Assembly: GCA_045580165.1 (NCBI GenBank)
Contig: JAZNNG010000030.1
Coordinates: forward strand, 1 to 64,000
DNA from: UBA4717 sp045580165
GTDB lineage: Bacteria; Bacillota; Clostridia; Oscillospirales; CAG-272
Length of the DNA: 64,000 bases
Reading direction: 5' to 3'
In this document: one piece after another, positions 41,689-50,737 of the stretch
How the letters are laid out: each line of letters begins with the position of its first letter
Numbering within the stretch: position 1 is the first letter of the stretch
Notes under the pieces: generated by a model
What the model saw: only the letters and a program-made list of their open reading frames with translations
Databases searched by the model: none
What the model was told of the DNA's origin: nothing
Made by a program: the position numbers and the translations under genes

Positions 41689-43518
41689 TTGATAAGAGAA
41701 GATTTAAGAAATATTGCTATCATCGCCCACGTTGACCACGGTAAGACCACACTCGTTGACGAAATGCTCAAGCAGGGCGGTATTTACAGAGAAAATCAGG
41801 CAACCGAAGAGCGCGTTATGGACAGTAATGACCTTGAACGCGAGCGCGGTATCACTATCCTCGCAAAGAACACAGCCGTTCACTACGGGGACGTAAAAAT
41901 AAACATTATCGACACTCCCGGCCACGCGGACTTCGGCGGTGAGGTTGAACGTATACTTAAAATGGTAAACGGCGTTCTTCTTCTCGTTGACGCAGCTGAA
42001 GGTCCTATGCCTCAGACTCGTTTCGTGCTTCAGAAGGCACTCGAGCTCAATCACCGTGTAATTGTTGTAATAAACAAGGTGGACAAGCCCGACGCACGTC
42101 TTGACGAGGTGCAGGACGAGGTTCTCGAGCTTCTTATGTCGCTCGATGCAAACGACGAGCAGCTTGACAGTCCGATGGTATTCTGCTCGGGAAGAGCAGG
42201 AACCGCATCACTCGAGGCAGGCAAGCAGGACGCTGACCTCAAGTGTCTCTTTGATCTTATTCTCAACTACATTCCCGCGCCCGAGGGCGAGCCCGACGAG
42301 GAGCTTCAGCTTCTCGTTTCGGCAATAGACTATAACGACTACGTTGGCAGAATCGGTATCGGACGTGTAGAGCGCGGAACCATAAATCTCAACGAAGACG
42401 TTGTTATTTCAAACTTCCACAAGGAAGGCGAAACCAAGAAAGCAAAGATAGCCGCACTTTTCCAGATAGACGGACTCAAGAGAGTTGCGGTTAATAGTGC
42501 AAAGGTCGGCGACATCGTTTGCTTCTCGGGTGCTGAGGACATTAACATTGGTGACACCATAACAAGTCCCACGAGAGTTGAGCCTCTCGAATTTGTCAAG
42601 GTGAGCGAGCCTACGATGGAAATGACGTTTATGGTAAATGACAGTCCGCTTGCAGGTCAGGAGGGTAAGTTCGTAACCTCCCGTCAGCTTCGCGAAAGAC
42701 TCTACAAGGAGCTTCTCAAGGACGTTTCTCTCCGTGTTACCGACGGTGACACCACCGACTCCTTCAAGGTCTCGGGCAGAGGAGAGATGCACCTCTCGAT
42801 CCTTCTTGAAACAATGCGCCGTGAGGGCTACGAGCTTGCTTGCAGTACTCCCAAGGTGCTCTACAAGACTATTGACGGCGTAAAGATGGAGCCTATGGAA
42901 AAGGTCATAATCGACGTTCCCGACGGCTCACAGGGCTCGGTTATCGAAAAGCTTGGCGCGCGTAAGGGCGACCTCGTTGAAATGTCTATGCACGGCGACC
43001 GCTGGCGCCTTGAGTACAGTATTCCCGCGCGTTGTCTGTTCGGATACAGAAGCGAGTTTCTTACCGATACCAAGGGTGAGGGAATACTCAACTCCATTTT
43101 CGACGGCTATCAGCCCTGCCGCGGTGAGATAACAAGACGCTTTACCGGCTCGCTTGTTGCAAGTGAGGACGGAGAGACCACTTCGTACGGTCTGTTCAAT
43201 ACTCAGGAGCGCGGACAGATGTTCGTTGGTGTACAGACTCCTGTTTACGAGGGAATGATCGTAGGTGAGTCGCCCAAGGTAGGCGATATCGCGGTCAATG
43301 TCTGCAAGAAAAAGCACCTTACCGCTATACGTTCCGCAGGTGCCGATGAAGCGCTCAGGCTCGTAACTCCCAAGATTATGAGCCTTGAGGAAGCAATAGA
43401 ATTTATCGCTGACGACGAGCTCATTGAGGTTACACCCAAGAGCATCCGACTCAGAAAGAAAATACTCAATACCGCTAACCGACTTAAAGCTCAGAGTAAG
43501 CTTAAGAAGGGTGAATAA
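41689..43518 (+). CDS. typA: Ribosome-associated GTPase TypA/BipA
   Basis: The protein has 609 residues, the normal length. It has the GTPase signatures AHVDHGKTTL, DTPGHADFGGEV and NKVDKP, followed by EF-G-like domains II and III and the BipA C-terminal domain (GLFNTQERGQMFVGVQTPVYEGMIVG). It binds the ribosome and helps assembly and growth under stress. The start is TTG at 41689, 8 nt after GAGG. A -10 box TATAAT lies at 41642. Confidence 0.97.
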   Translation: MIREDLRNIAIIAHVDHGKTTLVDEMLKQGGIYRENQATEERVMDSNDLERERGITILAKNTAVHYGDVKINIIDTPGHADFGGEVERILKMVNGVLLLVDAAEGPMPQTRFVLQKALELNHRVIVVINKVDKPDARLDEVQDEVLELLMSLDANDEQLDSPMVFCSGRAGTASLEAGKQDADLKCLFDLILNYIPAPEGEPDEELQLLVSAIDYNDYVGRIGIGRVERGTINLNEDVVISNFHKEGETKKAKIAALFQIDGLKRVAVNSAKVGDIVCFSGAEDINIGDTITSPTRVEPLEFVKVSEPTMEMTFMVNDSPLAGQEGKFVTSRQLRERLYKELLKDVSLRVTDGDTTDSFKVSGRGEMHLSILLETMRREGYELACSTPKVLYKTIDGVKMEPMEKVIIDVPDGSQGSVIEKLGARKGDLVEMSMHGDRWRLEYSIPARCLFGYRSEFLTDTKGEGILNSIFDGYQPCRGEITRRFTGSLVASEDGETTSYGLFNTQERGQMFVGVQTPVYEGMIVGESPKVGDIAVNVCKKKHLTAIRSAGADEALRLVTPKIMSLEEAIEFIADDELIEVTPKSIRLRKKILNTANRLKAQSKLKKGE

Positions 43519-43536
43519 TTTAATAGGTGTGATTAT

Positions 43537-43612
43537 GTGAGGGGGAACTTTTTGATAAAAAGTTCCCCCTCACACTCCCCTTCAAAAAGCTTTAAGGCTT
43601 GGTATGCTTAAA
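43537..43612. repeat. Palindromic repeat, copy A
   Basis: A 37-nt hairpin (GTGAGGGGGAACTTTTT and its complement, 4-nt loop) is followed by a CACTCCCCTTCAAAAAGC flank. A related hairpin with a related flank is at 49623-49692. It sits 18 nt after the typA stop and may also act as its terminator. Confidence 0.75.
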
Positions 43613-43660
43613 AGTTTTGTTTCCTCACTATGTGTAGTCTGTGAGCAATTGCGTTTGTAG

Positions 43661-43857
43661 GGCGGTGGCTTGCTACCGCCGAAAAACAGAATTATGCGCC
43701 CTGAGTTTCACATGGAGTGAGGATAAACGTTTCGTTGGGGATTCCAAAGGGGCGGAGTCCCTTTGTGCCGTTTTGCGGAAGGATTTTCAAGGGAACCCAA
43801 TCGGAAGGGTTCCCTTGAATGCTTCTTTGGTTCGTTTCTGTGCACACAGAAATGAAC
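43661..43857. repeat. Cluster of four inverted repeats in a gene-free region
   Basis: Four separate palindromes are visible: GGCGGT/ACCGCC (43661-43680), CAAAGGG/CCCTTTG (43745-43765), CAAGGGAACCC/GGGTTCCCTTG (43788-43817) and GTTCGTTTCTGTG/CACAGAAATGAAC (43830-43857). No gene is supported here. The arrangement looks like a composite intergenic repeat element of the kind that is multicopy in clostridial genomes. Confidence 0.65.
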
Positions 43858-43886
43858 GTCTCCACAAAAAAATACAATTCCACCAA

Positions 43887-43925
43887 AAAAACTCCCTTGC
43901 AACCAAATGCTGCAAGGGAGTTTTT
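43887..43925 (-). terminator. Terminator of the ACT-UPF0210 operon
   Basis: AAAAACTCCCTTGCA pairs with TGCAAGGGAGTTTTT around a 9-nt loop, 12 nt after the UPF0210 stop on the minus strand; the T tract follows in that direction. Confidence 0.85.
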
Positions 43926-43936
43926 CTATGTCTTGA

Positions 43937-45295
43937 TCAGTTTTTCAGACTATGAATCGGTGCGGGAATTCTTCCGCCGCGCGCGATGAACTTGGACGGT
44001 GAGTACGTATTGACCTTGATAACGGGAGCGTATCCGAGCAGACCGCCGAAGTTAACGGTCTCGCCAACCTCGCGTCCGTATGCGGGGATAACTCTTACTG
44101 CAGTTGTCTTTGTGTTGGCAACGCCGATCGAGATCTCATCTGCAATGATACCGCTGATAACGTCCTCGGAGGTATCACCGGGTATAACTATCATATCAAG
44201 ACCTACCGAGCAAACTGCAGTCATAGCCTCGAGCTTTTCGATGGTAAGTGCGCCCTTGCTAACGGCATCTATCATACCCTGGTCCTCAGAAACGGGAATG
44301 AATGCGCCCGAAAGACCGCCGACACTTGACGACGCCATAACGCCGCCCTTCTTTACTGCGTCGTTGAGGAGCGCGAGTGCCGCAGTAGTACCGCACGCGC
44401 CGCAGGACTCAAGTCCCATACCCTCGAGAATGTGAGCAACCGAGTCTCCGATAGCGGGAGTGGGAGCGAGTGACAAATCGACGATACCGAACGGAACGCC
44501 GAGTCTGTTTGATGCTTCAAGAGCAACGAGCTGACCTACTCTCGTGATCTTGAACGCGGTCTTCTTGATGGTTTCTGCAAGAGTCTGGAAGTCACAGTCA
44601 CCTGCACGCTTTATAGCGCTTGCTACAACGCCCGGACCCGAAACGCCGACGCTTACAACGGCATCGCCTTCTCCGACACCGTGGAACGCGCCCGCCATAA
44701 AGGGATTGTCCTCGGGGGCGTTTGCGAATACGACAAATTTAGCGCATCCGATAGATTCCTTATCGCGTGTGAGATATGCCGCGCGCTTTACTATCTTACC
44801 CATTCTTGCAACGGCATCCATATTGATGCCTGCCTTTGTGGTTGCTACGTTTACCGACGAGCAAACGAGGTTTGTTTCTGCGAGCGCGTCGGGGATAGCG
44901 GTGAGCAGAGCGTCATCTGCGGGGGTAATACCCTTCTGCACGAGAGCGCCGAAGCCGCCGATAAAGTTGATACCGAGCGTGCTTGCCGCGCGGTCGAGAG
45001 TTTTTGCGACCTTTATAAATCCGTCGGGGGAGAGGTGGCTTCCGATAATGGAAACAGGGGTTACCGAAACACGCTTGTTTATGATCGGAACACCATACTC
45101 CTTCTCTATATTTTCGCCCGTTTTAACGAGGTCGCGCGCCTTTGTTGTGATCTTGTTGTAGATGTTCTCACAGAGCTTGTTTTCGTCCGAATCGGCGCAG
45201 TCAAGAAGCGAGATACCCATAGTAATGGTTCTGATATCGAGGTTTTCCTCGCTTATCATATTTATGGTTTCAAGTATGTCTGCCGTGTTAAGCAT
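43937..45295 (-). CDS. UPF0210 (DUF711, PFL-family) protein
   Basis: The 452-residue protein matches the UPF0210 family at normal length: NIRTITMGISLLDCADS-like start (residues 21-36), GFGALVQKGITPAD, the Gly-rich VSVGVSGPGVVASAIKRAG and SSSVGGLSGAFIPVSEDQGM near the C-terminus. Some relatives are folded like formate lyases, but the activity is unknown. It always seems to travel with a small ACT protein, here 37 nt upstream, which probably regulates it. Confidence 0.93.
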   Translation of the reverse strand: MLNTADILETINMISEENLDIRTITMGISLLDCADSDENKLCENIYNKITTKARDLVKTGENIEKEYGVPIINKRVSVTPVSIIGSHLSPDGFIKVAKTLDRAASTLGINFIGGFGALVQKGITPADDALLTAIPDALAETNLVCSSVNVATTKAGINMDAVARMGKIVKRAAYLTRDKESIGCAKFVVFANAPEDNPFMAGAFHGVGEGDAVVSVGVSGPGVVASAIKRAGDCDFQTLAETIKKTAFKITRVGQLVALEASNRLGVPFGIVDLSLAPTPAIGDSVAHILEGMGLESCGACGTTAALALLNDAVKKGGVMASSSVGGLSGAFIPVSEDQGMIDAVSKGALTIEKLEAMTAVCSVGLDMIVIPGDTSEDVISGIIADEISIGVANTKTTAVRVIPAYGREVGETVNFGGLLGYAPVIKVNTYSPSKFIARGGRIPAPIHSLKN

Positions 45296-45332
45296 AGGTA
45301 GTTAATAATCCTTTCGGTGAATATGAGCGATG

Positions 45333-45602
45333 TCAGATGTGGTGCATCGTGTTGAATATATCCTCGTGCATCGTGTTGATGACAAGTCCCTTGTCCATGC
45401 CGATACCCGAGAGGGAGTCAACGAATTCGGTGAAGGGAATGGTAAGCTTGTCTATGTCAACGAGCATTATCATAGCAAAATAGTCGTTCATAACGCTCTG
45501 CGAAATATCAACGATATTTGCGCCGAAATCGGAGCATTTGCCCGAAACTTTTGCGATTATTCCCATCGAGTCTTTTCCTGTTACTGTGATTACTGCTTTC
45601 AT
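45333..45602 (-). CDS. ACT-domain protein (UPF0237)
   Basis: The 89-residue protein consists of one ACT domain with a weak second half, opening MKAVITVTGKDSMGIIAKVSGKCSDFGANIVDISQSV. This is the UPF0237/GcvR-like type. It is the first gene of a two-gene operon with the UPF0210 protein, a pairing widespread in Firmicutes. The ligand is unknown. Confidence 0.92.
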   Translation of the reverse strand: MKAVITVTGKDSMGIIAKVSGKCSDFGANIVDISQSVMNDYFAMIMLVDIDKLTIPFTEFVDSLSGIGMDKGLVINTMHEDIFNTMHHI

Positions 45603-45634
45603 AGTTGTATCCTTTCAGTATGTTCTTCGCGCTA

Positions 45635-45663
45635 ATTATACAATATTTGTTTGCTTATTTCAA
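45635..45663 (-). promoter_or_regulatory. Promoter of the ACT-UPF0210 operon
   Basis: TTGAAA, 17 nt, TATAAT on the minus strand, 33 nt before the ACT start codon. Confidence 0.75.
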
Positions 45664-45725
45664 TAGTAAGGATGAAATTTGTTTGAAATTTATCAAAAAG
45701 TACACCGGAAAAGCAAATATTATTG

Positions 45726-45754
45726 TTGCAAAAGTTTGAAATGCGTGGTACAAT
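45726..45754 (+). promoter_or_regulatory. Promoter of the DUF6106 gene
   Basis: TTGCAA, 17 nt, TACAAT on the plus strand, 44 nt before the start codon. Confidence 0.7.
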
Positions 45755-45798
45755 AATCTTAATGTGCGAAATTGTCGAGCGTCTAAGGAGAGAGGCTT

Positions 45799-46341
45799 AT
45801 GAACGAGTATGCAAATTATTTCGAATACGCGATAGAAGCCAAGGTTGAGGGAAAGCTCCTCAGAAACAGAATACTTCTTATCATCGGCTACGTGCTCTAC
45901 GCGATCGCTTTTATGGTACTCGTGTTTGCGAGCAAGCTGTTGCCACTCGGCGCTTTTGTTGTGGTGACCACCGCTATAATAGTTTACCTCACGTGGAGAT
46001 ACGTTGAAGTCGAGTACGAATACAACGTGGTAAAGGGTGAGATGACCTTTTCAACCATATACGGAAGAAAGACCAGACGCGATTTCCTCAAGGTTAGAAT
46101 TCAGGATATGTCGTACTTTGCTCCATATACGGACAGATATAAGGCTATTGCCGACGCTGCGGACAAAAAATACTACGCGGTATCGAGCATGAGCTCCCCC
46201 GACGTTTACGTCGGAATTTTCAAGGAAGTGGGAACAGGCGAAACGTCTGCCGTGTTCTTTGAAGCTACCAAAGGGTGCGTAAAGCTCGCAAAATTCTATA
46301 ACAAGTCGGCAACCGTGGAGTCGGATTCGCTCAGATATTAA
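45799..46341 (+). CDS. DUF6106-type membrane protein
   Basis: The 180-residue protein has two membrane segments at about 25-44 and 48-66, then a soluble domain that starts VEVEYEYNVVKGEMTFSTIYGRKTRR, a pattern like membrane-anchored PH-type domains. The name rests on general resemblance to the clostridial DUF6106 family; the function is unknown. AAGGAGAGAGG precedes the start. Confidence 0.75.
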   Translation: MNEYANYFEYAIEAKVEGKLLRNRILLIIGYVLYAIAFMVLVFASKLLPLGAFVVVTTAIIVYLTWRYVEVEYEYNVVKGEMTFSTIYGRKTRRDFLKVRIQDMSYFAPYTDRYKAIADAADKKYYAVSSMSSPDVYVGIFKEVGTGETSAVFFEATKGCVKLAKFYNKSATVESDSLRY

Positions 46342-46405
46342 TGTAATAAAACATTGGATGCTCCAATAAGATTTAGAGAGAAAAAATCTTATCGGAGGCC
46401 AAAAA

Positions 46406-46939
46406 ATGAAAAAAATCGCCGCAATAGCTCTGACTCTTATAATCGTTTGCTCGGGAACCATATTTGCGCTCACCTCCTGCTCGCAAAGCAGAGTTGACGT
46501 GGAGTCGCTTCTTGAGTATCAAAACGGAACTCCTGCGTATACTGCCGAGCTTACCCTCGGAGAGTATTCCTACGGTATCAACGTGTCGCTCGATACGAAT
46601 ACGGGCGAGTACGCAGTGCGTGACGGACAGGCGCTCATATCGGGCGGCGCTCTTGACGGAATGCTTTTTGAAATGCAAAACGGAGAGCTTAAAATGAAAA
46701 CGGGAGACTTTGAGTGTACTCTCACCGAGGAGGATTCTCCCGCTCTTTACGCCCTTTTCGGAGGCTTTGCCGTTGAGCCGAGTGAGTTTATCGGTGTCAC
46801 CGAGGACACGGACGGAGTGCTTAGCGCGAGCTTCGGCGGAAAATACAAATACGCGCTATCAATAAACAAGGAAACTAACCGCCCGTTTGAGATAAGCGTA
46901 AAAACGGATAGCGGAGAATATAAGATAAAGTTCAAATAA
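46406..46939 (+). CDS. Putative lipoprotein
   Basis: The 177-residue protein has a signal peptide of about 24 residues ending in a lipobox-like ALTSC. The mature part is beta-rich, with evenly spaced Gly-Glu-Tyr strands (GEYSYGINVSLDTNTGEYAV; GGKYKYALSINKETNRPFEI), possibly a LolA/outer-surface-like sheet. It was not recognised. It lies upstream of alr with a 30-nt gap and may be cotranscribed with it. Confidence 0.75.
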   Translation: MKKIAAIALTLIIVCSGTIFALTSCSQSRVDVESLLEYQNGTPAYTAELTLGEYSYGINVSLDTNTGEYAVRDGQALISGGALDGMLFEMQNGELKMKTGDFECTLTEEDSPALYALFGGFAVEPSEFIGVTEDTDGVLSASFGGKYKYALSINKETNRPFEISVKTDSGEYKIKFK

Positions 46940-46969
46940 GGGGCGAGTGCCCGAAAGGAGAGCAAAGGG

Positions 46970-48145
46970 ATGGACAACAGCATAATCGGAGTAATTCACC
47001 ACGATATGGCAGACAGACATTACAAGGTCTGGGCTGAGATCGATCTTGGTGCTCTCAGGAGAAATTACCGCAGGACCGAGGAGCTTGTAAGAGCCAAGGG
47101 CTCAGATGCCCGCGTGATGCCCATAATCAAGGCAGACGCATACGGTCACGGCGCGGTGCAGTGCCTGCTTGCGCTGGTTGACGAGGGCGCAAGATTCTTC
47201 GGCGTTTCCTCCGTATCGGAGGGGATAGAGCTCAGGCATGCTCTGAAGGAAGCGAACATAACCGAGCATATCGACATAATCGTGCTCGGATACAGCGTCG
47301 AGGACGACGTTGACCTCATACACAAATACGATTTTATACAGACGGTGTTCTCACTTGAATACGCGAAAAAGCTGAGCCTTGCGTGTGAGAGCAGACTTTC
47401 GCGCGGCAGCCGTATCAGAGCTCATATCAAGGCTGATACGGGAATGAACAGACTCGGCTTCAGATATGATGACGCTGAGAGTATAGTAAAGGCGGCAGAG
47501 CTTGTCGGACTTGAAATCGAGGGTATATTCACCCACTACGCGTGCGCGGATGAAACTCAAAGCGCTATGACCGATATACAGAGCCGAAGATTTGAGGATC
47601 TCGTGCGTGAGCTTGAAGCAAAAGGAGTTAATTTTGCGGTAAAGCACATCTGTAATTCCGCGGGAATACTCAGAAAAGAATGTAAGCCGTACGATGCGGT
47701 AAGAGCAGGAATAATACTTTACGGTGTGCCGCCGTCATACGAATTTGACAAGAGCGAATTTGAGCCCGTTATGACTTTAAAGACGAGGGTGGCTCACATT
47801 CACGAAATCAACGCAGGCGAGACTGTCAGCTACGGCGCTACGTTCACCGCCGACAGAAAAATGAAGATAGCGACCATACCCGTGGGATATGCTGACGGCT
47901 TTATAAGAGCCTACGCGGGAGCATCCGTGCGTGTCGGTCGGACGGCATGCAGAGTGGTCGGCAGAATATGTATGGACCAGTGTATGATAGACGTAACGGG
48001 GGCTGACGTAGAGCAAGGCGACGAGGTAGTGCTGCTCGGCTGTGCCGACGACCTTGAGGAATACGCAAGACTTGCGGATACCATACCGTACGAGGTGCTT
48101 TGCCTCGTCGGAAAGAGAGTTCCGAGAGTATATATTGACCGTTAG
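46970..48145 (+). CDS. alr: Alanine racemase
   Basis: The 391-residue fold-type III PLP enzyme makes D-alanine for peptidoglycan. It has the PLP-lysine motif PIIKADAYGHGAVQ (Lys near residue 47), IKADTGMNRLGF, and the second catalytic base Tyr in GETVSYGATFTA, plus GRICMDQCMIDVTG near the C-terminal domain. The start has AAAGGAGAG 8 nt upstream. It carries about 15 more N-terminal residues than usual. The gap to ackA is 23 nt. Confidence 0.97.
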   Translation: MDNSIIGVIHHDMADRHYKVWAEIDLGALRRNYRRTEELVRAKGSDARVMPIIKADAYGHGAVQCLLALVDEGARFFGVSSVSEGIELRHALKEANITEHIDIIVLGYSVEDDVDLIHKYDFIQTVFSLEYAKKLSLACESRLSRGSRIRAHIKADTGMNRLGFRYDDAESIVKAAELVGLEIEGIFTHYACADETQSAMTDIQSRRFEDLVRELEAKGVNFAVKHICNSAGILRKECKPYDAVRAGIILYGVPPSYEFDKSEFEPVMTLKTRVAHIHEINAGETVSYGATFTADRKMKIATIPVGYADGFIRAYAGASVRVGRTACRVVGRICMDQCMIDVTGADVEQGDEVVLLGCADDLEEYARLADTIPYEVLCLVGKRVPRVYIDR

Positions 48146-48168
48146 GATAAAGTGAAAGGATAAACAAA

Positions 48169-49374
48169 ATGAAGGTACTCGTAGTAAACGCGGGAAGCTC
48201 CTCGCTCAAATATCAGCTTTTTGATACGGTAAACGGAGACGTTCTCGCAAAGGGAATATGCGAAAGAATAGGAATTGACGGCGCACTTACTCATAAGGTG
48301 CCGGGTAAAGAGCCTTTTTCGGTTGAAATAAGCCTTAAAAATCACACCGAGGCAACGCGAGCAGTAGTTGAAGCTCTTTGCTCGAATGATCACGGATGCA
48401 TCAAGTCTATGGACGAGATCGAAGCCGTAGGACACAGAATAGTCCACGGCGGCGCATTCCTCAAGGAAAGCGTTCTCGTCGACGACGAGGTAATAAAGAA
48501 GCTTGAGGGATGTCTTGATATCGCGCCCTTGCACACGGCGGCGCATCTTATGGGAATACGCGGTTGTATGGAGGCAATGCCCGACAAGCCTCAGGTGCTG
48601 GTAATAGACACGGCGTTCCATTCGACTATGCCCAAGAAGGCTTACACCTATCCGCTTCCCAAGGAAATGTGCGAAAAGTATCACATCCGCCGTTACGGCT
48701 TCCACGGCACGTCACACAGATACGTGTCGGGAGAAATGATAAAGCTTCTCGATAAGCCTGCAGAGGATACCAAAATAATCACCTGCCACCTTGGAAACGG
48801 CTCGTCCATTTCCGCAGTTAAGGGCGGCAAGGTCATTGATACGAGTATGGGATTCACTCCTCTTGACGGCTTTATTATGGGTACGCGTTGCGGCTCCATC
48901 GACCCTGCCATCGTACCGTTCATAATGGAAAAAGAGGGCTTCACCCCCGACGAAATGAATAACTTTATGAACAAGCAGTGCGGACTTCTCGGAGTTTCGG
49001 GAACCTCAAGCGACTGCCGCGACCTCGGTGAAAGAGTCGAAGCAGGCGACGAGGACGCAAAGCTTGCCGTAGACATACTCACGTATCAGATAAAGAAGCT
49101 TATCGGCGCGTACACCGCGGCAATGAACGGACTCGACGCGCTCGTATTTACCGCGGGAATCGGTGAAAACCGCGACGAGATAAGAAGCGCCGCTTGTCGT
49201 GATATGGAATACCTCGGTATTGTTCTTGACGAAGAAAAGAATGCCAAGACCAAGCTTCAGGGAGATAACGTCTGCATTTCTGCACCCGAATCAAGGGTAA
49301 AGGTGTACGTAATTCCCACAAACGAGGAGCTTGTTATCGCCAAGGATACCGAGAACATCGTAAAGGCGCTTTGA
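48169..49374 (+). CDS. ackA: Acetate kinase
   Basis: The 401-residue ASKHA-fold kinase makes ATP from acetyl phosphate at the end of fermentation. It has VVNAGSSSLKYQLF at residues 4-17, DTAFHSTMPKKAYTYPLP, RRYGFHGTSHRYVS, HLGNGSSISAVKGGKVIDTSMGFTPL and FTAGIGENRDEIR. No phosphotransacetylase gene is adjacent. It is followed after 1 nt by a small exported-protein gene, which is unusual. Confidence 0.98.
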   Translation: MKVLVVNAGSSSLKYQLFDTVNGDVLAKGICERIGIDGALTHKVPGKEPFSVEISLKNHTEATRAVVEALCSNDHGCIKSMDEIEAVGHRIVHGGAFLKESVLVDDEVIKKLEGCLDIAPLHTAAHLMGIRGCMEAMPDKPQVLVIDTAFHSTMPKKAYTYPLPKEMCEKYHIRRYGFHGTSHRYVSGEMIKLLDKPAEDTKIITCHLGNGSSISAVKGGKVIDTSMGFTPLDGFIMGTRCGSIDPAIVPFIMEKEGFTPDEMNNFMNKQCGLLGVSGTSSDCRDLGERVEAGDEDAKLAVDILTYQIKKLIGAYTAAMNGLDALVFTAGIGENRDEIRSAACRDMEYLGIVLDEEKNAKTKLQGDNVCISAPESRVKVYVIPTNEELVIAKDTENIVKAL

Positions 49375-49375
49375 G

Positions 49376-49615
49376 ATGAGAAGATTTGCTTTGATTTTGC
49401 TTTCCGTGATGCTTGTTTTTTCTTGCATCGCCGCAAGCGCAAACGAGCCCGCGACCGATACACAGGAGCAGAGCACCGAGGTAGTATCGGTGCCCGAAAA
49501 CACGGATGAGTCCTCGAATATAGTGAGATTCGTTCTCATCGGAGGCTCTGTTATCGGTGCTCTGTGCGCTATAACTCTCCTTTATAAGAAAAAGGATGAA
49601 ATTAGATATTTGTAA
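49376..49615 (+). CDS. Small membrane protein after ackA
   Basis: The 79-residue protein has a signal-like segment (about 4-22), a Glu/Thr-rich linker, a second membrane helix (about 49-67) and a basic Lys-rich end (YKKKDEIRYL). It begins 1 nt after the ackA stop, so it is translated with ackA. The function is unknown; the linker composition recalls the tandem lipoproteins at 9-14 kb. Confidence 0.65.
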   Translation: MRRFALILLSVMLVFSCIAASANEPATDTQEQSTEVVSVPENTDESSNIVRFVLIGGSVIGALCAITLLYKKKDEIRYL

Positions 49616-49622
49616 AGATTAT

Positions 49623-49692
49623 GCGAGGGGGAACTTTTTGAAAAAAGTTCCCCCTCGCGCTCCCTTTCAAAAAACTTTCAAAGCATGGAAAG
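49623..49692. repeat. Palindromic repeat, copy B
   Basis: A hairpin of GCGAGGGGGAACTTTTT with its complement is followed by GCTCCCTTTCAAAAAACT, related to copy A at 43537-43612 in stem and flank. It lies 7 nt after the small membrane-protein gene; the following 170 nt have no gene apart from an AT-rich promoter-like stretch before 49868. Confidence 0.75.
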
Positions 49693-49867
49693 CTTAAATT
49701 CAACGTTTTTACATCAGATGTGGCTTTGTGTAAGGTCTTGCTGTGGGAAGAGACAACTCCAAAGAGAAGTTTTTTCTTACAATAATGTAAACATTTATGT
49801 TTCTTTGAAAAAGTGTTGAAGTGCGGGATTTCGTATGCTATACTAAAAATAAAAACGGTATAAAATT

Positions 49868-50701
49868 ATGAAACGTACTGTCAATAAAATAATGGTGGCG
49901 CTTTCGGTGTTCGTGCTTCTTTGCTACGTGCCGTACCTTGCGCTTGTAATTATCAACGGGGAGGCTCTTTTCCCGTGCTTTATTGCATTTTCAGTAGTTG
50001 TGGCAGCGCTCGTGCCTATGCTTCTTTTCGTTAAGTATGATGCCAAGCTCTGCAAGCCACTCAGGGTACTCAGGATAATCTATATCTGCGGAATGGCGTT
50101 TTATTTCGTGACCTTTTCGGCGTTCTTTGCGTATATCGGGATAAGCTCTCTTAACGGTGCGGAGGAAGCAGTCAAGACCTTTGCCGCAGAAGACGTGACG
50201 AGCACCAAGCCTTCACGTGACGTTATAATAGTGTTCGGCTGCAGAGCATACGGATACAGACCCGGTATCCACTTGAAAAACAGACTTGAAGCCGCAGTAA
50301 CACTTCTTGAGGCGCGTCCCGACGCGGTGTGCGTGGTTTCGGGAGGTCAAGGCGAAAACGAAACGGTGCCTGAGGCGGAGGCTATGAGAGCCTACCTCGA
50401 GGAGCGCGGCATCGCGCCCGAGAGGATATACATGGAGGACGAGTCGCATAATACGTACGAGAATATCGTGAACTCCAAGAATCTCATTGATGACCTCGGA
50501 CTTGAGTATGACCGTATCATCGGTGTTTCATCCGATTTCCATATCCCGAGAGTTGAATATCTTTTCGACTATTACGATATAGAGCTTAACACGAGAGTCG
50601 AAACGGTAGCCTCGCGCTCGCCCGGCTTCGGGTACTATTTTACGAGCGTTGTAAGGGAATATATGGCGTACGTAAAGCTGTTTCTTGTCACGGTGCTCTG
50701 A
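49868..50701 (+). CDS. YdcF/SanA-like DUF218 membrane protein
   Basis: The protein has 277 residues. Three hydrophobic segments occupy the first 105 residues, then the DUF218 domain begins DVIIVFGCRAYGYRPG and continues with VVSGGQGENETVPEAEAMRAYL, EDESHNTYENIVNSK and SSDFHIPRVEYLF. Relatives such as SanA and YdcF act in cell-envelope processes, but the reaction is unknown. The ATG is directly preceded by an AT-rich region without a strong ribosome site. Confidence 0.9.
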   Translation: MKRTVNKIMVALSVFVLLCYVPYLALVIINGEALFPCFIAFSVVVAALVPMLLFVKYDAKLCKPLRVLRIIYICGMAFYFVTFSAFFAYIGISSLNGAEEAVKTFAAEDVTSTKPSRDVIIVFGCRAYGYRPGIHLKNRLEAAVTLLEARPDAVCVVSGGQGENETVPEAEAMRAYLEERGIAPERIYMEDESHNTYENIVNSKNLIDDLGLEYDRIIGVSSDFHIPRVEYLFDYYDIELNTRVETVASRSPGFGYYFTSVVREYMAYVKLFLVTVL

Positions 50702-50737
50702 GATAGCATATAATGTAAAATACCATCTACGGAGAGG

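Noticed and set aside
42339..43469. Minus-strand open frames of 75-130 codons inside typA
   Set aside because: All are antisense shadows of a well-conserved GTPase gene without ribosome sites.
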